A DNA stretch of 64,000 nucleotides from Bordetella genomosp. 2 (GCF_002261345.1 NZ_NEVT01000003.1:62001-126000); one strand, 5' to 3'. Shown: positions 19,428 through 30,921, numbered from the stretch's first letter. A program made the numbers and translations. The notes: generated by a model not told the origin, from the letters alone.

Positions 19428-20072
19428 ATGTACAAGATCGGCCTGACCGGCGGCATCGGCTCGGGCAAGACCCGGGTGGCGGACATGCTGGCCGAATGGG
19501 GCGCCGCCCTGATCGACACCGACGAGATCTCGCACGCGCTGACCGCGCCCGGCGGCGCGGCCATGCCGGCCATCCGCGACGCCTTCGGCGCCGCCGCCGT
19601 GACCGCCGATGGCGCGCTCGACCGCGCCTGGATGCGCGACCTAGTGTTCCGCCAGCCCGAGGCGCGCGCGCGCCTGGAAGCCGTGCTGCATCCCCTGATC
19701 GGCCTGCATACCGCGCGCGCGGCTGAAACCGCGCAAGGAACCTACCTGGTGTTCGTGGTGCCGCTGCTGGTCGAGTCGGGACGCTGGCGCGACCGGGTGG
19801 ACCGCATCTGCGTGGTCGACTGCGATCCCGAAACCCAGGTGGCCCGGGTGCAGGCCCGCAGCGGGCTGACGGAGCCTGCCATCAGGCGTATCATGGCGGC
19901 ACAGGCCGCGCGGGCAACCCGGCTCGCCGCAGCGGACGACGTCATCGTCAACGACGGCGCCACCTCTGCCGAGCAGTTGCGCGCGCGGGCAAAGGCTCTG
20001 CACGACCGCTGGTGCCGGCTGGCGACGGCATCGCGCCGGCCGCCGCATTCCGCGGCCGGCTTCCCTGAATAA
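19428..20072 (+). CDS. coaE: Dephospho-CoA kinase
   Basis: A P-loop kinase of 214 residues for the last step of CoA synthesis (dephospho-CoA + ATP). Walker A is [11 protein letters not shown] at residues 5-15. [14 protein letters not shown] and [11 protein letters not shown] are typical CoaE motifs. The ATG at 19428 begins MYKIGLTGG, as in the family. The frame is open to an ATG at 19389, but that would add a non-homologous extension. It is 70 bp after pilD and about 40 bp before zapD. Confidence 0.95.
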   Translation: MYKIGLTGGIGSGKTRVADMLAEWGAALIDTDEISHALTAPGGAAMPAIRDAFGAAAVTADGALDRAWMRDLVFRQPEARARLEAVLHPLIGLHTARAAETAQGTYLVFVVPLLVESGRWRDRVDRICVVDCDPETQVARVQARSGLTEPAIRRIMAAQAARATRLAAADDVIVNDGATSAEQLRARAKALHDRWCRLATASRRPPHSAAGFPE

Positions 20073-20113
20073 CCTCGGCCCGCGGGTCGACCACCAACAG
20101 GCCTGTATCAAGC

Positions 20114-20866
20114 GTGATTCTTTACGAATATCCTTTCAACGAGCGTATCCGCGCCTATCTTCGCCTGGAATATCTGTTCGACAGATTGTCCTATTTCGCG
20201 CGCGAAGGCGACCCCCGCCAGCACCAGATCGCGGTCGCCACCTTGTTCGATATTCTTGACGCCACTGAACGCACCGACATCAAGACCTCCGTCCTGCAAG
20301 ACCTCGAACGGCAGCGCGTGGCGCTGCTGGCGCTGCGCGACCATCCCGGCGTCGCGCAGGACGCCCTGGAAGCCATGCTGACCGACATGGAACGCACCGT
20401 CGGCGCGCTGGCCGCGCAAGGGCGGGCCGGCCAGCCCCTGCGCGAGAACGAATGGCTGGTCAGCCTGCGCGGCCGGCTGGCCGTGCCGGGCGGCGCCACC
20501 CAGGTGGACATGCCTTCGTACCATGCCTGGCAGCACAAGGCCGGGCCGGCGCGCTGCGCCGACCTGCAGGCCTGGTCCGCGCCGCTGCGGCCGCTGCAAG
20601 ACGCGGTGTCCATGGCGCTGCGGCTGCTGCGCGAATCGGGCCGCCGCTCCGACATCGTGGCCGAGCAGGGCGGCTACCAGCAGATGCTTGCCGGCAAGCT
20701 GTTCCAGTTGCTGCGCGTCTGGATCGACCCGGCCGCCGGCGTTTTCCCGGAAATCAGCGCCAACAAGTACATGATCTGGATCCGCTTCTCGGCGCAGGAC
20801 GGCGATGCCAAGCCCCAGCAGGTGGCGCGCGACATCGGTTTCCAGATGTCGCTTTGCAGCGCCTGA
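20114..20866 (+). CDS. zapD: Cell division protein ZapD (YacF)
   Basis: A 250-residue soluble protein matching ZapD, which cross-links FtsZ filaments at midcell. The N-terminus MILYEYPFNERIRAYLRLEYL is nearly diagnostic. Helical regions and a C-terminal beta domain (YMIWIRFS) follow. The start is a GTG at 20114, with the homology beginning at its first residue. It follows coaE as in E. coli and Neisseria. Confidence 0.93.
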   Translation: MILYEYPFNERIRAYLRLEYLFDRLSYFAREGDPRQHQIAVATLFDILDATERTDIKTSVLQDLERQRVALLALRDHPGVAQDALEAMLTDMERTVGALAAQGRAGQPLRENEWLVSLRGRLAVPGGATQVDMPSYHAWQHKAGPARCADLQAWSAPLRPLQDAVSMALRLLRESGRRSDIVAEQGGYQQMLAGKLFQLLRVWIDPAAGVFPEISANKYMIWIRFSAQDGDAKPQQVARDIGFQMSLCSA

Positions 20867-20997
20867 GGGCGGTTCGCATCGACCGGAACCCGGCCCGGAT
20901 TCCTGTTGCGGTGTATTTCAAGGCGGCCCGGCCGGCGTCGTAAACGCGCGTACTTGGTAGACAATAGCGGCTCCTGCCGCCTTGCGCCCGAAGTTCG

Positions 20998-22245
20998 ATG
21001 CCCGACAGCCGCCCCGCCGATTCCGCCTCCCGCCGCTCCCGCCTGATCGCACTCGTCCTGGCGCTGGCGGCCGTGGCCATTGTCGCGTGGCTGGTGCTCA
21101 AGCCCGACGGCAGCGGCGGCAATGGCGTCCAGCGGTTCGGCCGGGGCGGCAACGGCGCTGGCATGGACATGGCCGTGCCGGTGCGGGTGGCGCAGGCCGG
21201 CACGCAGGACATCGACATCGTGCTGCGCGCCCTGGGCACGGTTACCGCCTACAACACCGTCACGGTGCGCAGCCGGGTCGACGGCGAGCTGGTGAGCGTC
21301 GCGTTCGACGAAGGCCAGCACGTCAAGGCCGGCGACCTGCTGGCGCAGATCGACCCGCGTCCCTTCGAAGTGGCGCTGGCCCAGGCGCAAGGCCAGCAGC
21401 AGCAGAACCAGGCCTTGCTGGCCAATGCCCGGCGCGACCTGCAGCGCTACCAGACGCTGTACAAGCAGGATTCGATCGCGCGCCAGCAGCTCGACACCCA
21501 GGCCGCGCTGGTGCGCCAGTACGAAGGCACGCAGAAGATCGACCAGGCCGCGGTGGACGATGCCAAGCTGCAGCTCGGCTACACCCGCATCACCGCGCCC
21601 ATCAGCGGGCGGCTGGGCCTGCGCAAGGTCGACCCGGGCAACCTGGTGTCCACCGGCGACACCGATGGGCTGGTGGTCATCACCCAGACGCAGCCGATCT
21701 CGGTGGTGTTCTCCCTGCCCGAGACGCAGCTGCCGGAGGTGCTCGCGCAGGTGCGCGCCGGGCGCACGCTGGCCGTGCAGGCCTACGACCGCACCGATAC
21801 GCAGGCCATCGCCGCGGGGCGGCTCGAAACCATCGACAACCAGATCGACGTCGCCACCGGCACCGTCAAGCTCAAGGCGCGTTTCGACAATGCCGACGAG
21901 GCGCTGTTTCCCAACCAGTTCGTCAATGTGCGGCTGCTGGTGCAGACGCGCGACGATGCCACCGTCATTCCCACGGCGGCGGTGCAGCAGGGTTCGGCCG
22001 GCGCGTTCGTATTCCTGCTGCGCGACGACGGCACGGTGGAGGTCCGCCAGGTGCAGCTCGGCGCCATCAATGGCGACCGCGTCGCCGTCAATGAAGGCCT
22101 GGCGCCCGGCGACCGCGTGGTGGTCGAGGGCACCGACCGCCTGCGCACCGGCTCCAAAGTGAATGTCGTCACCGACGCGGCTGCCATCCCCGCCACGCCC
22201 GGCCAATCCCTGGGCGCCGGCAAGCCGGCCCTGAAGGCGCCGTGA
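20998..22245 (+). CDS. mdtA: RND efflux periplasmic adaptor (MdtA/MuxA-like)
   Basis: A membrane-fusion protein of 415 residues. A short cytoplasmic N-terminus leads to one membrane helix (residues 16-34). The lipoyl/barrel-sandwich halves are near [25 protein letters not shown] and [20 protein letters not shown], separated by a Gln/Ala-rich coiled-coil hairpin. The beta-barrel domain follows. It links the inner-membrane pumps encoded next to the outer-membrane channel. Its TGA overlaps the GTG start of the mdtB-like gene (GTGA), so the operon is translationally coupled. Confidence 0.93.
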   Translation: MPDSRPADSASRRSRLIALVLALAAVAIVAWLVLKPDGSGGNGVQRFGRGGNGAGMDMAVPVRVAQAGTQDIDIVLRALGTVTAYNTVTVRSRVDGELVSVAFDEGQHVKAGDLLAQIDPRPFEVALAQAQGQQQQNQALLANARRDLQRYQTLYKQDSIARQQLDTQAALVRQYEGTQKIDQAAVDDAKLQLGYTRITAPISGRLGLRKVDPGNLVSTGDTDGLVVITQTQPISVVFSLPETQLPEVLAQVRAGRTLAVQAYDRTDTQAIAAGRLETIDNQIDVATGTVKLKARFDNADEALFPNQFVNVRLLVQTRDDATVIPTAAVQQGSAGAFVFLLRDDGTVEVRQVQLGAINGDRVAVNEGLAPGDRVVVEGTDRLRTGSKVNVVTDAAAIPATPGQSLGAGKPALKAP

Positions 22246-25200
22246 GCCCGTCGCGCCTGTTCATCCTGAGGCCGGTCGCCACCACGCTCTCGATGGTGGC
22301 GATCCTGATCGCCGGCTTCATCGCGTACCGCCTGTTGCCCGTGTCGGCGCTGCCCGAGGTGGACTATCCCACCATCCAGGTAGTGACGCTGTATCCGGGT
22401 GCCAGTCCCGATGTCATGACATCGCTGGTCACCTCGCCGCTGGAGCGCCAGTTCGGCCAGATGCCCGGGCTGAACCAGATGTCCTCCACCAGCTCGGGCG
22501 GGGCCTCGGTCATCACGCTGCAGTTCAGCCTCGACCTGCCGCTGGACGTGGCCGAACAAGAAGTCCAGGCGGCCATCAACGCGGCCTCGAACCTGTTGCC
22601 CGACGACCTGCCGGTGCCGCCGGTCTACAACAAGGTCAACCCCGCCGACGCGCCGGTGCTGACCCTGGCCATCAGTTCGCCGACCATGCCGCTGCCCCAG
22701 GTGCGCGACCTGGTCGATACGCGCATGGCGCAAAAGCTGTCGCAGATCCCGGGGGTGGGGCTGGTCAGCGTGGCCGGCGGCCAGCGGCCGGCCGTGCGCA
22801 TCCAGGCCAACCCGCGCGCGCTGGCCGCCGCCGGCCTGTCGCTGGCCGACCTGCGCACGGCGGTGGTGGGCGCCAACGTCAACCAGCCCAAGGGCAACCT
22901 GGACGGGCCGGAGCGTTCCACCACCATCGACGCCAATGACCAGCTCAAGTCGCCCACCGACTACAACGACCTGATCATCGCCTACCGCAACAACGCGCCG
23001 CTGCGCCTGTCCGACGTGGCGCGCGCGGTGCAGGGCGCCGAGGACGTGCGCCAGGCCGCCTGGGCGGGCGAGCAGCCGGCCGTCCTCCTGAACGTGCAGC
23101 GCCAGCCGGGCGCCAACGTCATCGACGTGGTCGACCGCATCCAGGGGCTGTTGCCGCAATTGCGCGAAGCCCTGCCGGCCACGCTGGATGTGAGCGTCGT
23201 GTCGGACCGCACCCAGACCATCCGCGAGTCGGTGGCCGACGTGCAATTCGAGATGCTGCTGGCGGTGGCCCTGGTGGTCATGGTGACCTTCCTGTTCCTG
23301 CGCAGCCTGACGGCCACGCTGATTCCCAGCGTGGTGGTGCCGCTGTCGCTGATCGGCACCTTCGGCATCATGTACCTGGCGGGTTTCAGTATCAACAACC
23401 TGACGCTGATGGCCCTGACCATCGCCACCGGCTTCGTGGTCGACGACGCCATCGTCATGATCGAGAACATCGCGCGCCACCTCGAAGAAGGCGAGACCCC
23501 GCTGCAGGCCGCGCTCAAGGGCGCCGCCCAGATCGGCTTCACGCTGATCTCGCTGACCTTCTCGCTGATCGCGGTGCTGATCCCGCTGCTGTTCATGACC
23601 GAAGTGGTGGGGCGCCTGTTCCGCGAATTCGCCATTACGCTGGCGGTCGCGATCCTGATCTCGCTGGTGGTGTCGCTGACGCTCACGCCGATGATGTGCG
23701 CGCGCCTGCTGCGGCCCGAGTCGGAGCAGCGCCACGGCCGCTTCCACCGGGCCACCGGCGCCTTCATCGACCGCGTCATTGCCGGCTACGACCGCATGCT
23801 GCAGCGAGTGCTGGCGCACCAGCCGCTGACGCTGCTGGTCGCGGTGGGCACTTTCGTGTTGACCGCGCTGCTGTATCTCGCCATTCCGAAGGGGTTCTTC
23901 CCGCAGCAGGACAGCGGCATGATCCAGGCCATCACGCAGGCGCCGGCCTCGGTGTCCTTCACCTCCATGGCCGCGCGCCAGCAGGAGGCCGCCCGCATCA
24001 TCCTGCGGAATCCCGACGTGGCGTCGGTCTCGTCCTTCATCGGCGTGGACGGCACCAACGCCACGCTCAACACCGGCCGCATGCAGATCGCGCTCAAGCC
24101 GCACGACGAGCGCGCCGGCGACCTGGCCGGCGTCATCGCCAGCCTGCAGGAAGCCCTGCGTGCGCAGCAGGGCCTGACCGTCTACATGCAGCCTGTGCAG
24201 GATCTCACCATCGAGGACCGCGTCAGCCGCACGCAGTACCAGATGACGCTGTCCAACCCGGACCTGGCCGTGCTGGCCGAGTGGGCGCCCCGGCTGGTCG
24301 AGCGCCTGGAGCGCCTGCCCGAGCTCACCGACGTGGCCCACGATCTGCAGAACGACGGCCTGCAGACCTGGGTCGAGATCGACCGCGACGCCGCCTCGCG
24401 CCTGGGCATTTCCACCGCGACCATCGACGAGGCGCTCTACAACGCCTTCGGCCAGCGGCTCATTTCGACCATCTTCACGCAGTCCAACCAGTATCGCGTC
24501 GTGCTGGAGGTGCTGCCGCAGTTCAGCCAGTCGCCCGAGGCGCTCGGCCAGATCCACCTGCCCACCGCGTCGGGAGCGGTGGTGCCGCTGTCGACGGTGG
24601 CGCGCATTTCGCAGGGGCGCACCATGCTGGCCATCAGCCGGCTCGACCAGTTCCCCATGACCACGGTGTCGTTCAACCTGGCGCCGGGCGCCTCGCTGTC
24701 GGCGGCGGTCCAGGCCATCGAGGCGGCCGAGGCCGAGATCGGCATGCCCGGCGCCATTGAGGTGCGCTACCAGGGGGCGGCGCTGGCGTTCCAGAATTCG
24801 CTGTCGAGCACCCTGTGGCTGATCCTGGCGGCGGTGGTCACCATGTACATCGTGCTGGGCGTGCTGTACGAAAGCTACATCCACCCCATCACGATCCTTT
24901 CCACGCTGCCGTCGGCGGCGGTGGGGGCGCTGCTGGCGCTGATGATCACCGGCACCGAGCTCGACATGATCGGCATCATCGGCATCATCCTGCTCATCGG
25001 CATCGTCAAGAAGAACGCGATCATGATGATCGACTTCGCCCTCGAGGCCGAGCGCAAGCGCGGGCTGGCGCCGCGCGCGGCCATCCATGAGGCGGCGCTG
25101 CTGCGCTTCCGGCCCATCCTCATGACCACGCTGGCGGCGCTGTTCGGCGCGCTGCCGCTGATGCTGTCGACCGGCACCGGCGCCGAGTTGCGCCAGCCGC

Positions 25201-25334
25201 TGGGCCTGGTCATGGTGGGCGGCCTGCTGCTCAGCCAGGTGTTGACGCTGTTCACCACGCCGGTCATCTACCTGATGTTCGACCGCCTGGCGCGGCGCCG
25301 CCCGCGGCCCGCCGCGGCGCCGGAGCAGCCATGA
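22242..25334 (+). CDS. mdtB: RND multidrug efflux permease, MdtB/MuxB-like
   Basis: A 1030-residue inner-membrane RND pump with 12 predicted helices and two large periplasmic loops. The proton-relay aspartates lie in [14 protein letters not shown] (about residues 401-402). RND-typical elements include [29 protein letters not shown] and [15 protein letters not shown]. The start is the GTG at 22242. It is the first of two tandem paralogous permeases, which in MdtABC work as a B2C heterotrimer. It ends in an ATGA overlap with the next gene. Family substrates are novobiocin and bile salts; the substrate here is unknown. Confidence 0.94.
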   Translation: MSPSRLFILRPVATTLSMVAILIAGFIAYRLLPVSALPEVDYPTIQVVTLYPGASPDVMTSLVTSPLERQFGQMPGLNQMSSTSSGGASVITLQFSLDLPLDVAEQEVQAAINAASNLLPDDLPVPPVYNKVNPADAPVLTLAISSPTMPLPQVRDLVDTRMAQKLSQIPGVGLVSVAGGQRPAVRIQANPRALAAAGLSLADLRTAVVGANVNQPKGNLDGPERSTTIDANDQLKSPTDYNDLIIAYRNNAPLRLSDVARAVQGAEDVRQAAWAGEQPAVLLNVQRQPGANVIDVVDRIQGLLPQLREALPATLDVSVVSDRTQTIRESVADVQFEMLLAVALVVMVTFLFLRSLTATLIPSVVVPLSLIGTFGIMYLAGFSINNLTLMALTIATGFVVDDAIVMIENIARHLEEGETPLQAALKGAAQIGFTLISLTFSLIAVLIPLLFMTEVVGRLFREFAITLAVAILISLVVSLTLTPMMCARLLRPESEQRHGRFHRATGAFIDRVIAGYDRMLQRVLAHQPLTLLVAVGTFVLTALLYLAIPKGFFPQQDSGMIQAITQAPASVSFTSMAARQQEAARIILRNPDVASVSSFIGVDGTNATLNTGRMQIALKPHDERAGDLAGVIASLQEALRAQQGLTVYMQPVQDLTIEDRVSRTQYQMTLSNPDLAVLAEWAPRLVERLERLPELTDVAHDLQNDGLQTWVEIDRDAASRLGISTATIDEALYNAFGQRLISTIFTQSNQYRVVLEVLPQFSQSPEALGQIHLPTASGAVVPLSTVARISQGRTMLAISRLDQFPMTTVSFNLAPGASLSAAVQAIEAAEAEIGMPGAIEVRYQGAALAFQNSLSSTLWLILAAVVTMYIVLGVLYESYIHPITILSTLPSAAVGALLALMITGTELDMIGIIGIILLIGIVKKNAIMMIDFALEAERKRGLAPRAAIHEAALLRFRPILMTTLAALFGALPLMLSTGTGAELRQPLGLVMVGGLLLSQVLTLFTTPVIYLMFDRLARRRPRPAAAPEQP

Positions 25335-28300
25335 TCCTGTCGGCGCCCTTCATCGTCCGCCCCGTGGCCACCGTGCTGCTGTGCCTGGGGCTGGTGCTGG
25401 CGGGCGTGCTGTCGTTCCGCCTGCTGCCGGTGGCGCCGCTGCCCGAGGTCGACCTGCCCATCATTTCGGTGACGGCCAGCCTGCCCGGCGCCAGCCCCGA
25501 GACCATGGCTTCCAGCGTGGCCACGCCGCTGGAGCGCTCGCTGGGCAGCATCGCGGGCGTGACAGAGATGACGTCGCGCAATTCGCAGGGCTCGACCCGC
25601 ATCACCCTGCAGTTCGACCTGAGCCGCGACATCAACGGCGCGGCGCGCGACGTGCAGGCCGCCATCAATGCCGCGCGCTCGCTGCTGCCGACCGGCCTGC
25701 GCAGCAACCCGACCTATCGCAAGGTCAACCCCTCGTCGGCGCCCATCATGGTGCTGGCGCTGACCTCCGACACGCTCAGCCAGGGCAAGCTGTACGACCT
25801 GGCCTCCACCATCGTGGCGCAGAAGGTGGCGCAGATCAACGGCATCGGCGAGGTCTCGGTGGGCGGCAGCTCGCTGCCGGCCGTGCGCGTCAACCTGATC
25901 CCCGGGGCCTTGTCCAGCCGCGGCGTGTCGCTCGACGAGGTGCGCACCGCGCTGACCCAGGCCAACGCCAACCGCCCCAAGGGCATGATCGAGAACGATG
26001 ACTACCATTGGCAGATCATGGCCAGCGACCAGCTCGAGCGCGCCGAACAGTACCGCCCGCTGATCGTCGCCTGGCGCGATGGCTCGGCCGTGCGGCTGTC
26101 CGACGTGGCCACGGTGGAGGACTCGGTCGAGGATCTCTACCAGACCGGCTTCTACAACAACAGCAAGGCCATCCTGCTCATCCTGCGCCGCCAGGCCGGG
26201 GCCAACATCATCGAGACGGTGGACGCGGTGCGCGCCCAGTTGCCGCAGCTGGCCGAGCTGCTGCCCGGCGATGTCGACCTGACGGTGGCGCAGGACCGCA
26301 CCCCCAGCATCCGCGCCTCGCTGCACGAGGCCGAGCTGACGCTGGTGATCGCCGTGGGCCTGGTGATGCTGGTGGTGCTGCTGTTCCTGCGGCACTGGCG
26401 CGCCGCGCTGATCCCCAGCGTGGCGGTGCCGGTCTCGCTGATCGGCACCTTCTGCGTCATGTACTTGTGCGGCTACACGCTCAACACCATCTCGCTGATG
26501 GCGCTGATCGTTGCCACCGGTTTCGTGGTGGATGACGCCATCGTGGTGCTGGAAAATATCATCCGCCACATCGAGCAGGGCGCCTCGCCCATGCGCGCGG
26601 CGCTGCGCGGTTCGCGCGAAGTGGGCTTCACGGTGTTGTCCATGAGCCTGTCGCTGGTGGCGGTGTTCATTCCGATCCTGCTCATGGGCGGGGTGGTGGG
26701 GCGGCTGTTTCGCGAGTTCGCCGTGACGCTCTCGGCCGCCATCATGGTGTCGCTGGTGGTGTCGCTGACGCTCACGCCCATGATGTGCGCGCGGCTGCTG
26801 CGGCGCGTGCCCGCGCCGCGGCAGCGCGCGGCGCCGGGCCGGATGGCGGCCGCGCTGGAGCGCGGCTTCGACGCGCTGCTGGCGCAGTACCGGCGCACCC
26901 TGTCGTGGGCGCTGGCCCACGGCCGCATCATGATGCTGATCCTGGCCGCCACCATCGGCCTGAACGTGTACTTGTACGCGGTGGTGCCCAAGGGCTTCTT
27001 TCCGCAGCAGGATACCGGCCAGCTGCTGGGCTTCTTCCGGGTCGACCAGGGGACGTCCTTCCAGGCGTCGGCGCCCAAGCTGGAGTACTTCCGCAAGGTC
27101 ATTCTGGCCGATCCGGCCGTGCAGAGCATCACGGCCCATGCGGGCGGGCGCGGCGGCAGCAACAGCAGCTTCATGATGATCCAGCTCAAGCCGCAGGCCG
27201 AGCGCAAGGCCAGCGCCAACGACGTGGTCAACCGCTTGCGCGCGCGCCTGCAGAATACGCCGGGCGCGCGCGTGTTCCTGGTGCCGCAGCAGGACATCTT
27301 CCTTGGCGGCGGCCAGGGCAGCGGCTCGTACGACTACACCCTGCTGGCTGGCGAACTATCGCTGCTGCGCACCTGGATGCCCCGGGTGCAGCGCGCCATG
27401 GCGGCCCTGCCCGAGATCACCGACGTGGACACCAGCGTCGAGGACAAGGGCCGCCAGGTCGAGCTGGTCATCGATCGCGAGGCGGCCACCCGCCTGGGCA
27501 TCAGCATGTCGGACATCTCCGCGGTGCTGAACAACTCGTTCAGCCAGCGCCAGGTGTCGGTCATGTACGGCCCGCTGAACCAGTACCACGTCGTCATGGG
27601 GGTGGACCCGCGCTTCGCCCAGGATGCCGAGTCGCTCAAGCAGGTGCACGTCATTACCCAGGACGGCGAGCGCGTGCCGCTGTCCGCCTTCGCCCGCTTC
27701 GAGACCGGCAATGCGCCGCTCAGCGTGCAGCACAACGGGCTGTTCGCGGCCGACGATATCTCGTTCAACCTGGCGCCCGGGGTGTCGCTGGACCAGGCCA
27801 TCGCCGCCATCGACGCCGCCGTGGCGCGCATCGGGCTGCCTTCGGACCAGATCCAGGCCGGCTTCCTCGGCACGGCCGCGGCGCAGCAGCAGGTGCAGAG
27901 CCAGCAGCCATGGCTGATCCTCGCGGCGCTGGTCACCATGTATATCGTGCTGGGCATCCTGTACGAGAACCTGGTGCATCCGCTCACCATTCTCTCGACC
28001 TTGCCGTCGGCCGGCATCGGCGCGCTGCTGGCCCTGATGCTGGTGGGCAGCGAGTTCACCATCATCGCCTTGATCGGCGTGTTCCTGCTGATCGGCATCG
28101 TCAAGAAGAACGCCATCATGATGGTCGATTTCGCCCTGGAGGCCGAGCGGCGGCGCGGCCTGACGCCGCGCGACGCCATTTTCGAGGCCTGCCTGACGCG
28201 CTTCCGCCCCATCATGATGACTACCCTGGCCGCCATCTTCGGCGCGCTGCCCCTGGTGCTGGCCACCGGCGCCGGCGTCGAGATCCGCCAGCCGCTGGGC

Positions 28301-28447
28301 GTTACCATCGTGGGCGGCCTGGTCCTCAGCCAGATCCTCACGCTGTACACCACGCCCGTGGTGTACCTCTACCTGGACCGCTTCCGCCTGTGGGCCCGGC
28401 GCCGCCGCGCCGGCCGCCATGTCACCGGCCCGCAACCCGACGCATGA
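25331..28447 (+). CDS. mdtC: RND multidrug efflux permease, MdtC/MuxC-like
   Basis: A 1038-residue paralogue of the preceding permease with the same architecture. The relay aspartates lie in [15 protein letters not shown] (about residues 401-402), and it has [13 protein letters not shown] and [13 protein letters not shown]. It contains the Gly/Ser-rich [14 protein letters not shown] loop seen in MdtC proteins. It is expected to form the heteromeric pump with the MdtB-like protein. It ends in an ATGA overlap with the outer-membrane factor gene. Confidence 0.94.
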   Translation: MILSAPFIVRPVATVLLCLGLVLAGVLSFRLLPVAPLPEVDLPIISVTASLPGASPETMASSVATPLERSLGSIAGVTEMTSRNSQGSTRITLQFDLSRDINGAARDVQAAINAARSLLPTGLRSNPTYRKVNPSSAPIMVLALTSDTLSQGKLYDLASTIVAQKVAQINGIGEVSVGGSSLPAVRVNLIPGALSSRGVSLDEVRTALTQANANRPKGMIENDDYHWQIMASDQLERAEQYRPLIVAWRDGSAVRLSDVATVEDSVEDLYQTGFYNNSKAILLILRRQAGANIIETVDAVRAQLPQLAELLPGDVDLTVAQDRTPSIRASLHEAELTLVIAVGLVMLVVLLFLRHWRAALIPSVAVPVSLIGTFCVMYLCGYTLNTISLMALIVATGFVVDDAIVVLENIIRHIEQGASPMRAALRGSREVGFTVLSMSLSLVAVFIPILLMGGVVGRLFREFAVTLSAAIMVSLVVSLTLTPMMCARLLRRVPAPRQRAAPGRMAAALERGFDALLAQYRRTLSWALAHGRIMMLILAATIGLNVYLYAVVPKGFFPQQDTGQLLGFFRVDQGTSFQASAPKLEYFRKVILADPAVQSITAHAGGRGGSNSSFMMIQLKPQAERKASANDVVNRLRARLQNTPGARVFLVPQQDIFLGGGQGSGSYDYTLLAGELSLLRTWMPRVQRAMAALPEITDVDTSVEDKGRQVELVIDREAATRLGISMSDISAVLNNSFSQRQVSVMYGPLNQYHVVMGVDPRFAQDAESLKQVHVITQDGERVPLSAFARFETGNAPLSVQHNGLFAADDISFNLAPGVSLDQAIAAIDAAVARIGLPSDQIQAGFLGTAAAQQQVQSQQPWLILAALVTMYIVLGILYENLVHPLTILSTLPSAGIGALLALMLVGSEFTIIALIGVFLLIGIVKKNAIMMVDFALEAERRRGLTPRDAIFEACLTRFRPIMMTTLAAIFGALPLVLATGAGVEIRQPLGVTIVGGLVLSQILTLYTTPVVYLYLDRFRLWARRRRAGRHVTGPQPDA

Positions 28448-29928
28448 CCATGAGCCGCGCATTTTCCCGTCTTCCCGCTTCCCCTGGCTCGCGCGCGCCG
28501 CGCTGGGCCGGCATCGCGTTGTGCTGCGCGCTGCTGGGCGCCTGCGCGGTCGGCCCCGACTATCGGCGGCCCGCTATCGATGTGGGCGCAGCCTACAAGG
28601 AAGGCCAGGGCCAGGTGCCCGGCTGGACCCCGGCGCAGCCGCGCGATACCGCCGACCGCGGCGCATGGTGGCAGGTCTATGGCGACGCCACCCTGGACGG
28701 CCTGATGGAACGCCTGAACGCGTCCAACCTGTCGGTCGCCCAGGCCGAGGCCAATTACCGGCAGGCGCAGGCCCTGGTGCAGGGCGCGCGCGCCGGGTTC
28801 TTCCCCATCGTGGGCGCCAACGCCGGCGCCACCCGCTCGGGGGCCGGCAGCCGCGCCGGCGCCACCGGCGTGACCAACCAGTACAGCCTGGGCGGCACGG
28901 TCAGCTGGGAAGCCGATCTGTGGGGCCGCGTGCGCCGCGACGTCGAGGCCAGCCGCGCCGAGGCCGAGGCGAGCCTGGCCGACCTGGCGGGCACGCGGCT
29001 CAGCGCCCAGGCGGCGCTCACGCAAAACTACTTCCAGTTGCGCGTCCTGGACGAGCAGAAGCGGCTGCTCGAAACCACCGTGGCCACCTACGAGCGCTCG
29101 TTGCAGTTGACGCAGAACCGCTACCAGGCCGGCGTGGCCGGCAAGAGCGACGTGTCGGTGGCGCTCGCCCAGCTCGAGGGCGCGCGCGCCCAGCTGGTCG
29201 ACCTGGAATGGCAGCGCGGCCAGTTCGAGCACGCCATCGCGGTGCTGGTCGGGCTGGCGCCATCGCGTTTCACGCTGCCGCCCGAGCCGTTCGGCCAGCA
29301 ACTGCCGCAGATCCCGGTCGGCATGCCGTCGCAACTGCTCGAGCGCCGGCCCGACGTGGCTGCGGCCGAGCGCCGGGCCGCGGCGGCCAATGCGCAGATC
29401 GGCGTGGCCACGGCGGCCTGGTTCCCCGACCTGGTGCTGAGCGCCGATGGCGGCTTCCGCAGCGGCCAGTTCGCGCAATGGCTGACCGCCCCGGCCCGCT
29501 ACTGGTCGCTCGGCCCGGCGCTGGCGCTGACCTTGTTCGACGGCGGCGCGCGCCAGGCGCAGATCGACCAGGCCCGCGCCGCCTACGATGCGCAGGCAGC
29601 CGCCTACCGCCAGACCGTGCTGGGAGCCCTGCAGGAAGTGGAGGACTACCTCATCCAGCTGCGCGTGCTCGAGCAAGAGCAGGTGGTGCAGCAGCGCGCC
29701 CTCGAAGCGGCCCGCGAATCGCTGCGCCTGGCGCGCAACCAGTACCAGGCGGGCCTGATCGGCTACCTGGACGTCGCAGTGCTGGAAACCACCGCCCTCA
29801 ACAGCGAACGCACCGCCCTGACCCTGCTGGGCAACCATCTCACCGCCAGCGTCCAGCTGATCGCCGCGCTGGGCGGCGGATGGCAGGGGGTGGATGCCGA
29901 ACTGGCCGAGCGCACAAGCGGCCAGTAA
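28444..29928 (+). CDS. Outer-membrane efflux channel lipoprotein (NodT/OprM family)
   Basis: A 494-residue outer-membrane factor. The signal sequence ends in a lipobox (LLGAC) followed by AVGPDYRRP, the usual start of OprM/NodT lipoproteins. Two similar halves contain [44 protein letters not shown] and [17 protein letters not shown], which form the TolC-type alpha/beta barrel. It completes the tripartite pump. The ATG at 28444 overlaps the preceding stop. The last 64 bp (from 29865) are copied in the duplicated segment at 30922, where the penultimate codon differs silently (CAG against CAA). Confidence 0.93.
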   Translation: MTMSRAFSRLPASPGSRAPRWAGIALCCALLGACAVGPDYRRPAIDVGAAYKEGQGQVPGWTPAQPRDTADRGAWWQVYGDATLDGLMERLNASNLSVAQAEANYRQAQALVQGARAGFFPIVGANAGATRSGAGSRAGATGVTNQYSLGGTVSWEADLWGRVRRDVEASRAEAEASLADLAGTRLSAQAALTQNYFQLRVLDEQKRLLETTVATYERSLQLTQNRYQAGVAGKSDVSVALAQLEGARAQLVDLEWQRGQFEHAIAVLVGLAPSRFTLPPEPFGQQLPQIPVGMPSQLLERRPDVAAAERRAAAANAQIGVATAAWFPDLVLSADGGFRSGQFAQWLTAPARYWSLGPALALTLFDGGARQAQIDQARAAYDAQAAAYRQTVLGALQEVEDYLIQLRVLEQEQVVQQRALEAARESLRLARNQYQAGLIGYLDVAVLETTALNSERTALTLLGNHLTASVQLIAALGGGWQGVDAELAERTSGQ

Positions 29929-29945
29929 AGGCTTAGTGCTTGCTT

Positions 29946-29978
29946 AGGTGTCAGACACCCCACGGGTGTCTGACACCT
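29946..29978. repeat. 33-bp palindrome (unit B, loop CAC)
   Basis: A perfect inverted repeat with the arm AGGTGTCAGACACCC and loop CAC, 17 bp after the efflux operon stop. As mRNA it could form a protective 3' hairpin for the mdt operon. There is no T-run, so it is not a standard intrinsic terminator. Confidence 0.95.
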
Positions 29979-30003
29979 TGTATCTTGTGCGCGAATTCTA
30001 AGG

Positions 30004-30036
30004 AGGTGTCAGACACCCCATGGGTGTCTGACACCT
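30004..30036. repeat. 33-bp palindrome (unit C, loop CAT)
   Basis: The same 15-bp arms with loop CAT. The left foot reads GGAG, overlapping the first arm bases. It lies 24 bp from the 3' end of the convergent RAYT gene and marks the inner border of the direct repeat. Confidence 0.95.
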
Positions 30037-30060
30037 GTACGCCAGTGTTTTGCCGCCTAA

Positions 30061-30636
30061 TTAATGGGTGTCCACCAGTCTTGGCCGTGCACATTCTGTC
30101 AAAAAGAGGCGATAAGCCTCGCGTCTGGCCTCATCGCTGTTGCCCATGGCCAGATATAACGGGTGGAAAGTCAGCAGACGGGATGCCGCCATGCCCATGC
30201 GCTCGCGGCAACTCGACCAGGGATAGCCGTCTGGCGTGCGCGCCAGTCCGGCGCGTACCGGATTCAGTTCGATATAGCGGCAGCATTCCAGCAGGTAGCG
30301 TTCCTCGTCGACGACCCGGGACTTGAACCTGGCTTCCCAGAGCGAGCCTGTCGTCCGTCTCCGGGCGTTCCAGCGTACCGTTGCCCGCCGGGCAAGATAC
30401 TGCAGTACCCGGGAAATCGTCCGGGGGTCGTCGCCAGGGGTCAAGAGTAGATGGACATGATTCGGCATCAGGCACCAGGCATGCACTGCCACGCCGAGCG
30501 CGGATGTTTGCTGGTACAGGTCGCTCAGATAAGCGCGATAGTCTGACGGAATGCGGAAAACGGCTTCTTGCCGATGCCCGCGCTGGACGATGTGATGCGG
30601 CTGGTGTGCGAGCAGGATACGGGGAGATCTGGGCAT
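30061..30636 (-). CDS. REP-associated tyrosine transposase (RAYT, Y1 HUH family)
   Basis: A 191-residue single-strand DNA transposase of the TnpA_REP/IS200-like group. It shows HHIVQRGHRQ near residue 14, the HUH metal-binding motif in MPNHVHLLL near residue 55, GSLWEARFKSRVV, and the catalytic-tyrosine helix CRYIELNPVRAGL followed by YPWSSC. The ATG at 30636 is preferred; a GTG at 30660 is possible. Length and motifs are intact, with no frameshift. By family it nicks and joins REP palindromes at a short 5' foot sequence. The matching palindromes are right beside it, so this gene is the likely source of those found across the window. Confidence 0.9.
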   Translation of the reverse strand: MPRSPRILLAHQPHHIVQRGHRQEAVFRIPSDYRAYLSDLYQQTSALGVAVHAWCLMPNHVHLLLTPGDDPRTISRVLQYLARRATVRWNARRRTTGSLWEARFKSRVVDEERYLLECCRYIELNPVRAGLARTPDGYPWSSCRERMGMAASRLLTFHPLYLAMGNSDEARREAYRLFLTECARPRLVDTH

Positions 30637-30743
30637 GGCTGCGGCCGGAGAACCAATCACGTGGAAGAATACGGCGCGGGGATGCCGTTCGGCGTGGCAG
30701 GTAGGCTCGATTGGTCATGCCCGGTGCGCGGAAGGGAGGCCAG

Positions 30744-30776
30744 AGGTGTCAGACACCCTGCGGGTGTCTGACACCT
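30744..30776. repeat. 33-bp palindrome (unit D, loop TGC)
   Basis: First of three palindromes upstream of the RAYT gene, 108 bp from its start. Perfect arms, loop TGC. A 37-bp spacer beginning GACGCGCAAGAATCG separates it from unit E. Confidence 0.95.
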
Positions 30777-30813
30777 GACGCGCAAGAATCGCCCTCGTCC
30801 ACGATGACAGGGG

Positions 30814-30846
30814 AGGTGTCAGACACCCTGTGGGTGTCTGACACCT
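30814..30846. repeat. 33-bp palindrome (unit E, loop TGT)
   Basis: Perfect arms, loop TGT, with a GGAG foot. It is followed by a 38-bp spacer that begins GATGCGCAAGAATTG and ends GGGG, clearly related to the D-E spacer. The D-E-F set is therefore a tandem array with a period of about 70 bp. Confidence 0.95.
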
Positions 30847-30884
30847 GATGCGCAAGAATTGCTCTCCCAGGTGCGATGAAGGGG

Positions 30885-30917
30885 AGGTGTCAGACACCCT
30901 ATGGGTGTCTGACACCT
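30885..30917. repeat. 33-bp palindrome (unit F, loop TAT)
   Basis: Perfect arms, loop TAT, with a GGAG foot. Only four bases separate it from the start of the second 172-bp direct repeat at 30922, so the duplication joint sits directly beside this hairpin. Confidence 0.95.
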
Positions 30918-30921
30918 GATA

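Larger units (their letters stand above)
29865..30036. repeat. 172-bp direct repeat, copy 1 (efflux gene 3' end plus two palindromes)
   Basis: This stretch holds the last 64 bp of the outer-membrane factor gene and two 33-bp palindromes (units B and C). It is repeated at 30922-31093, exactly 1057 bp further on, with one difference (G at 29925, A at 30982). The match ends exactly at the outer edge of a palindrome. It is the left flank of the RAYT locus. Confidence 0.97.

Noticed and set aside
21783..25088. Very long minus-strand open frame (about 1100 codons) antisense to the efflux genes
   Set aside because: It is a shadow of the mdtAB genes caused by high third-position G+C. The composition is His/Arg/Gln-rich with no recognisable domain, while the plus-strand frames match RND proteins throughout.
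30744..30917. CRISPR-like array: three 33-bp repeats with spacers of 37-38 bp
   Set aside because: The repeats are full palindromes, the spacers resemble one another, the same units occur singly at many other sites, and no cas genes are present. A RAYT gene is adjacent, so REP units explain it better.
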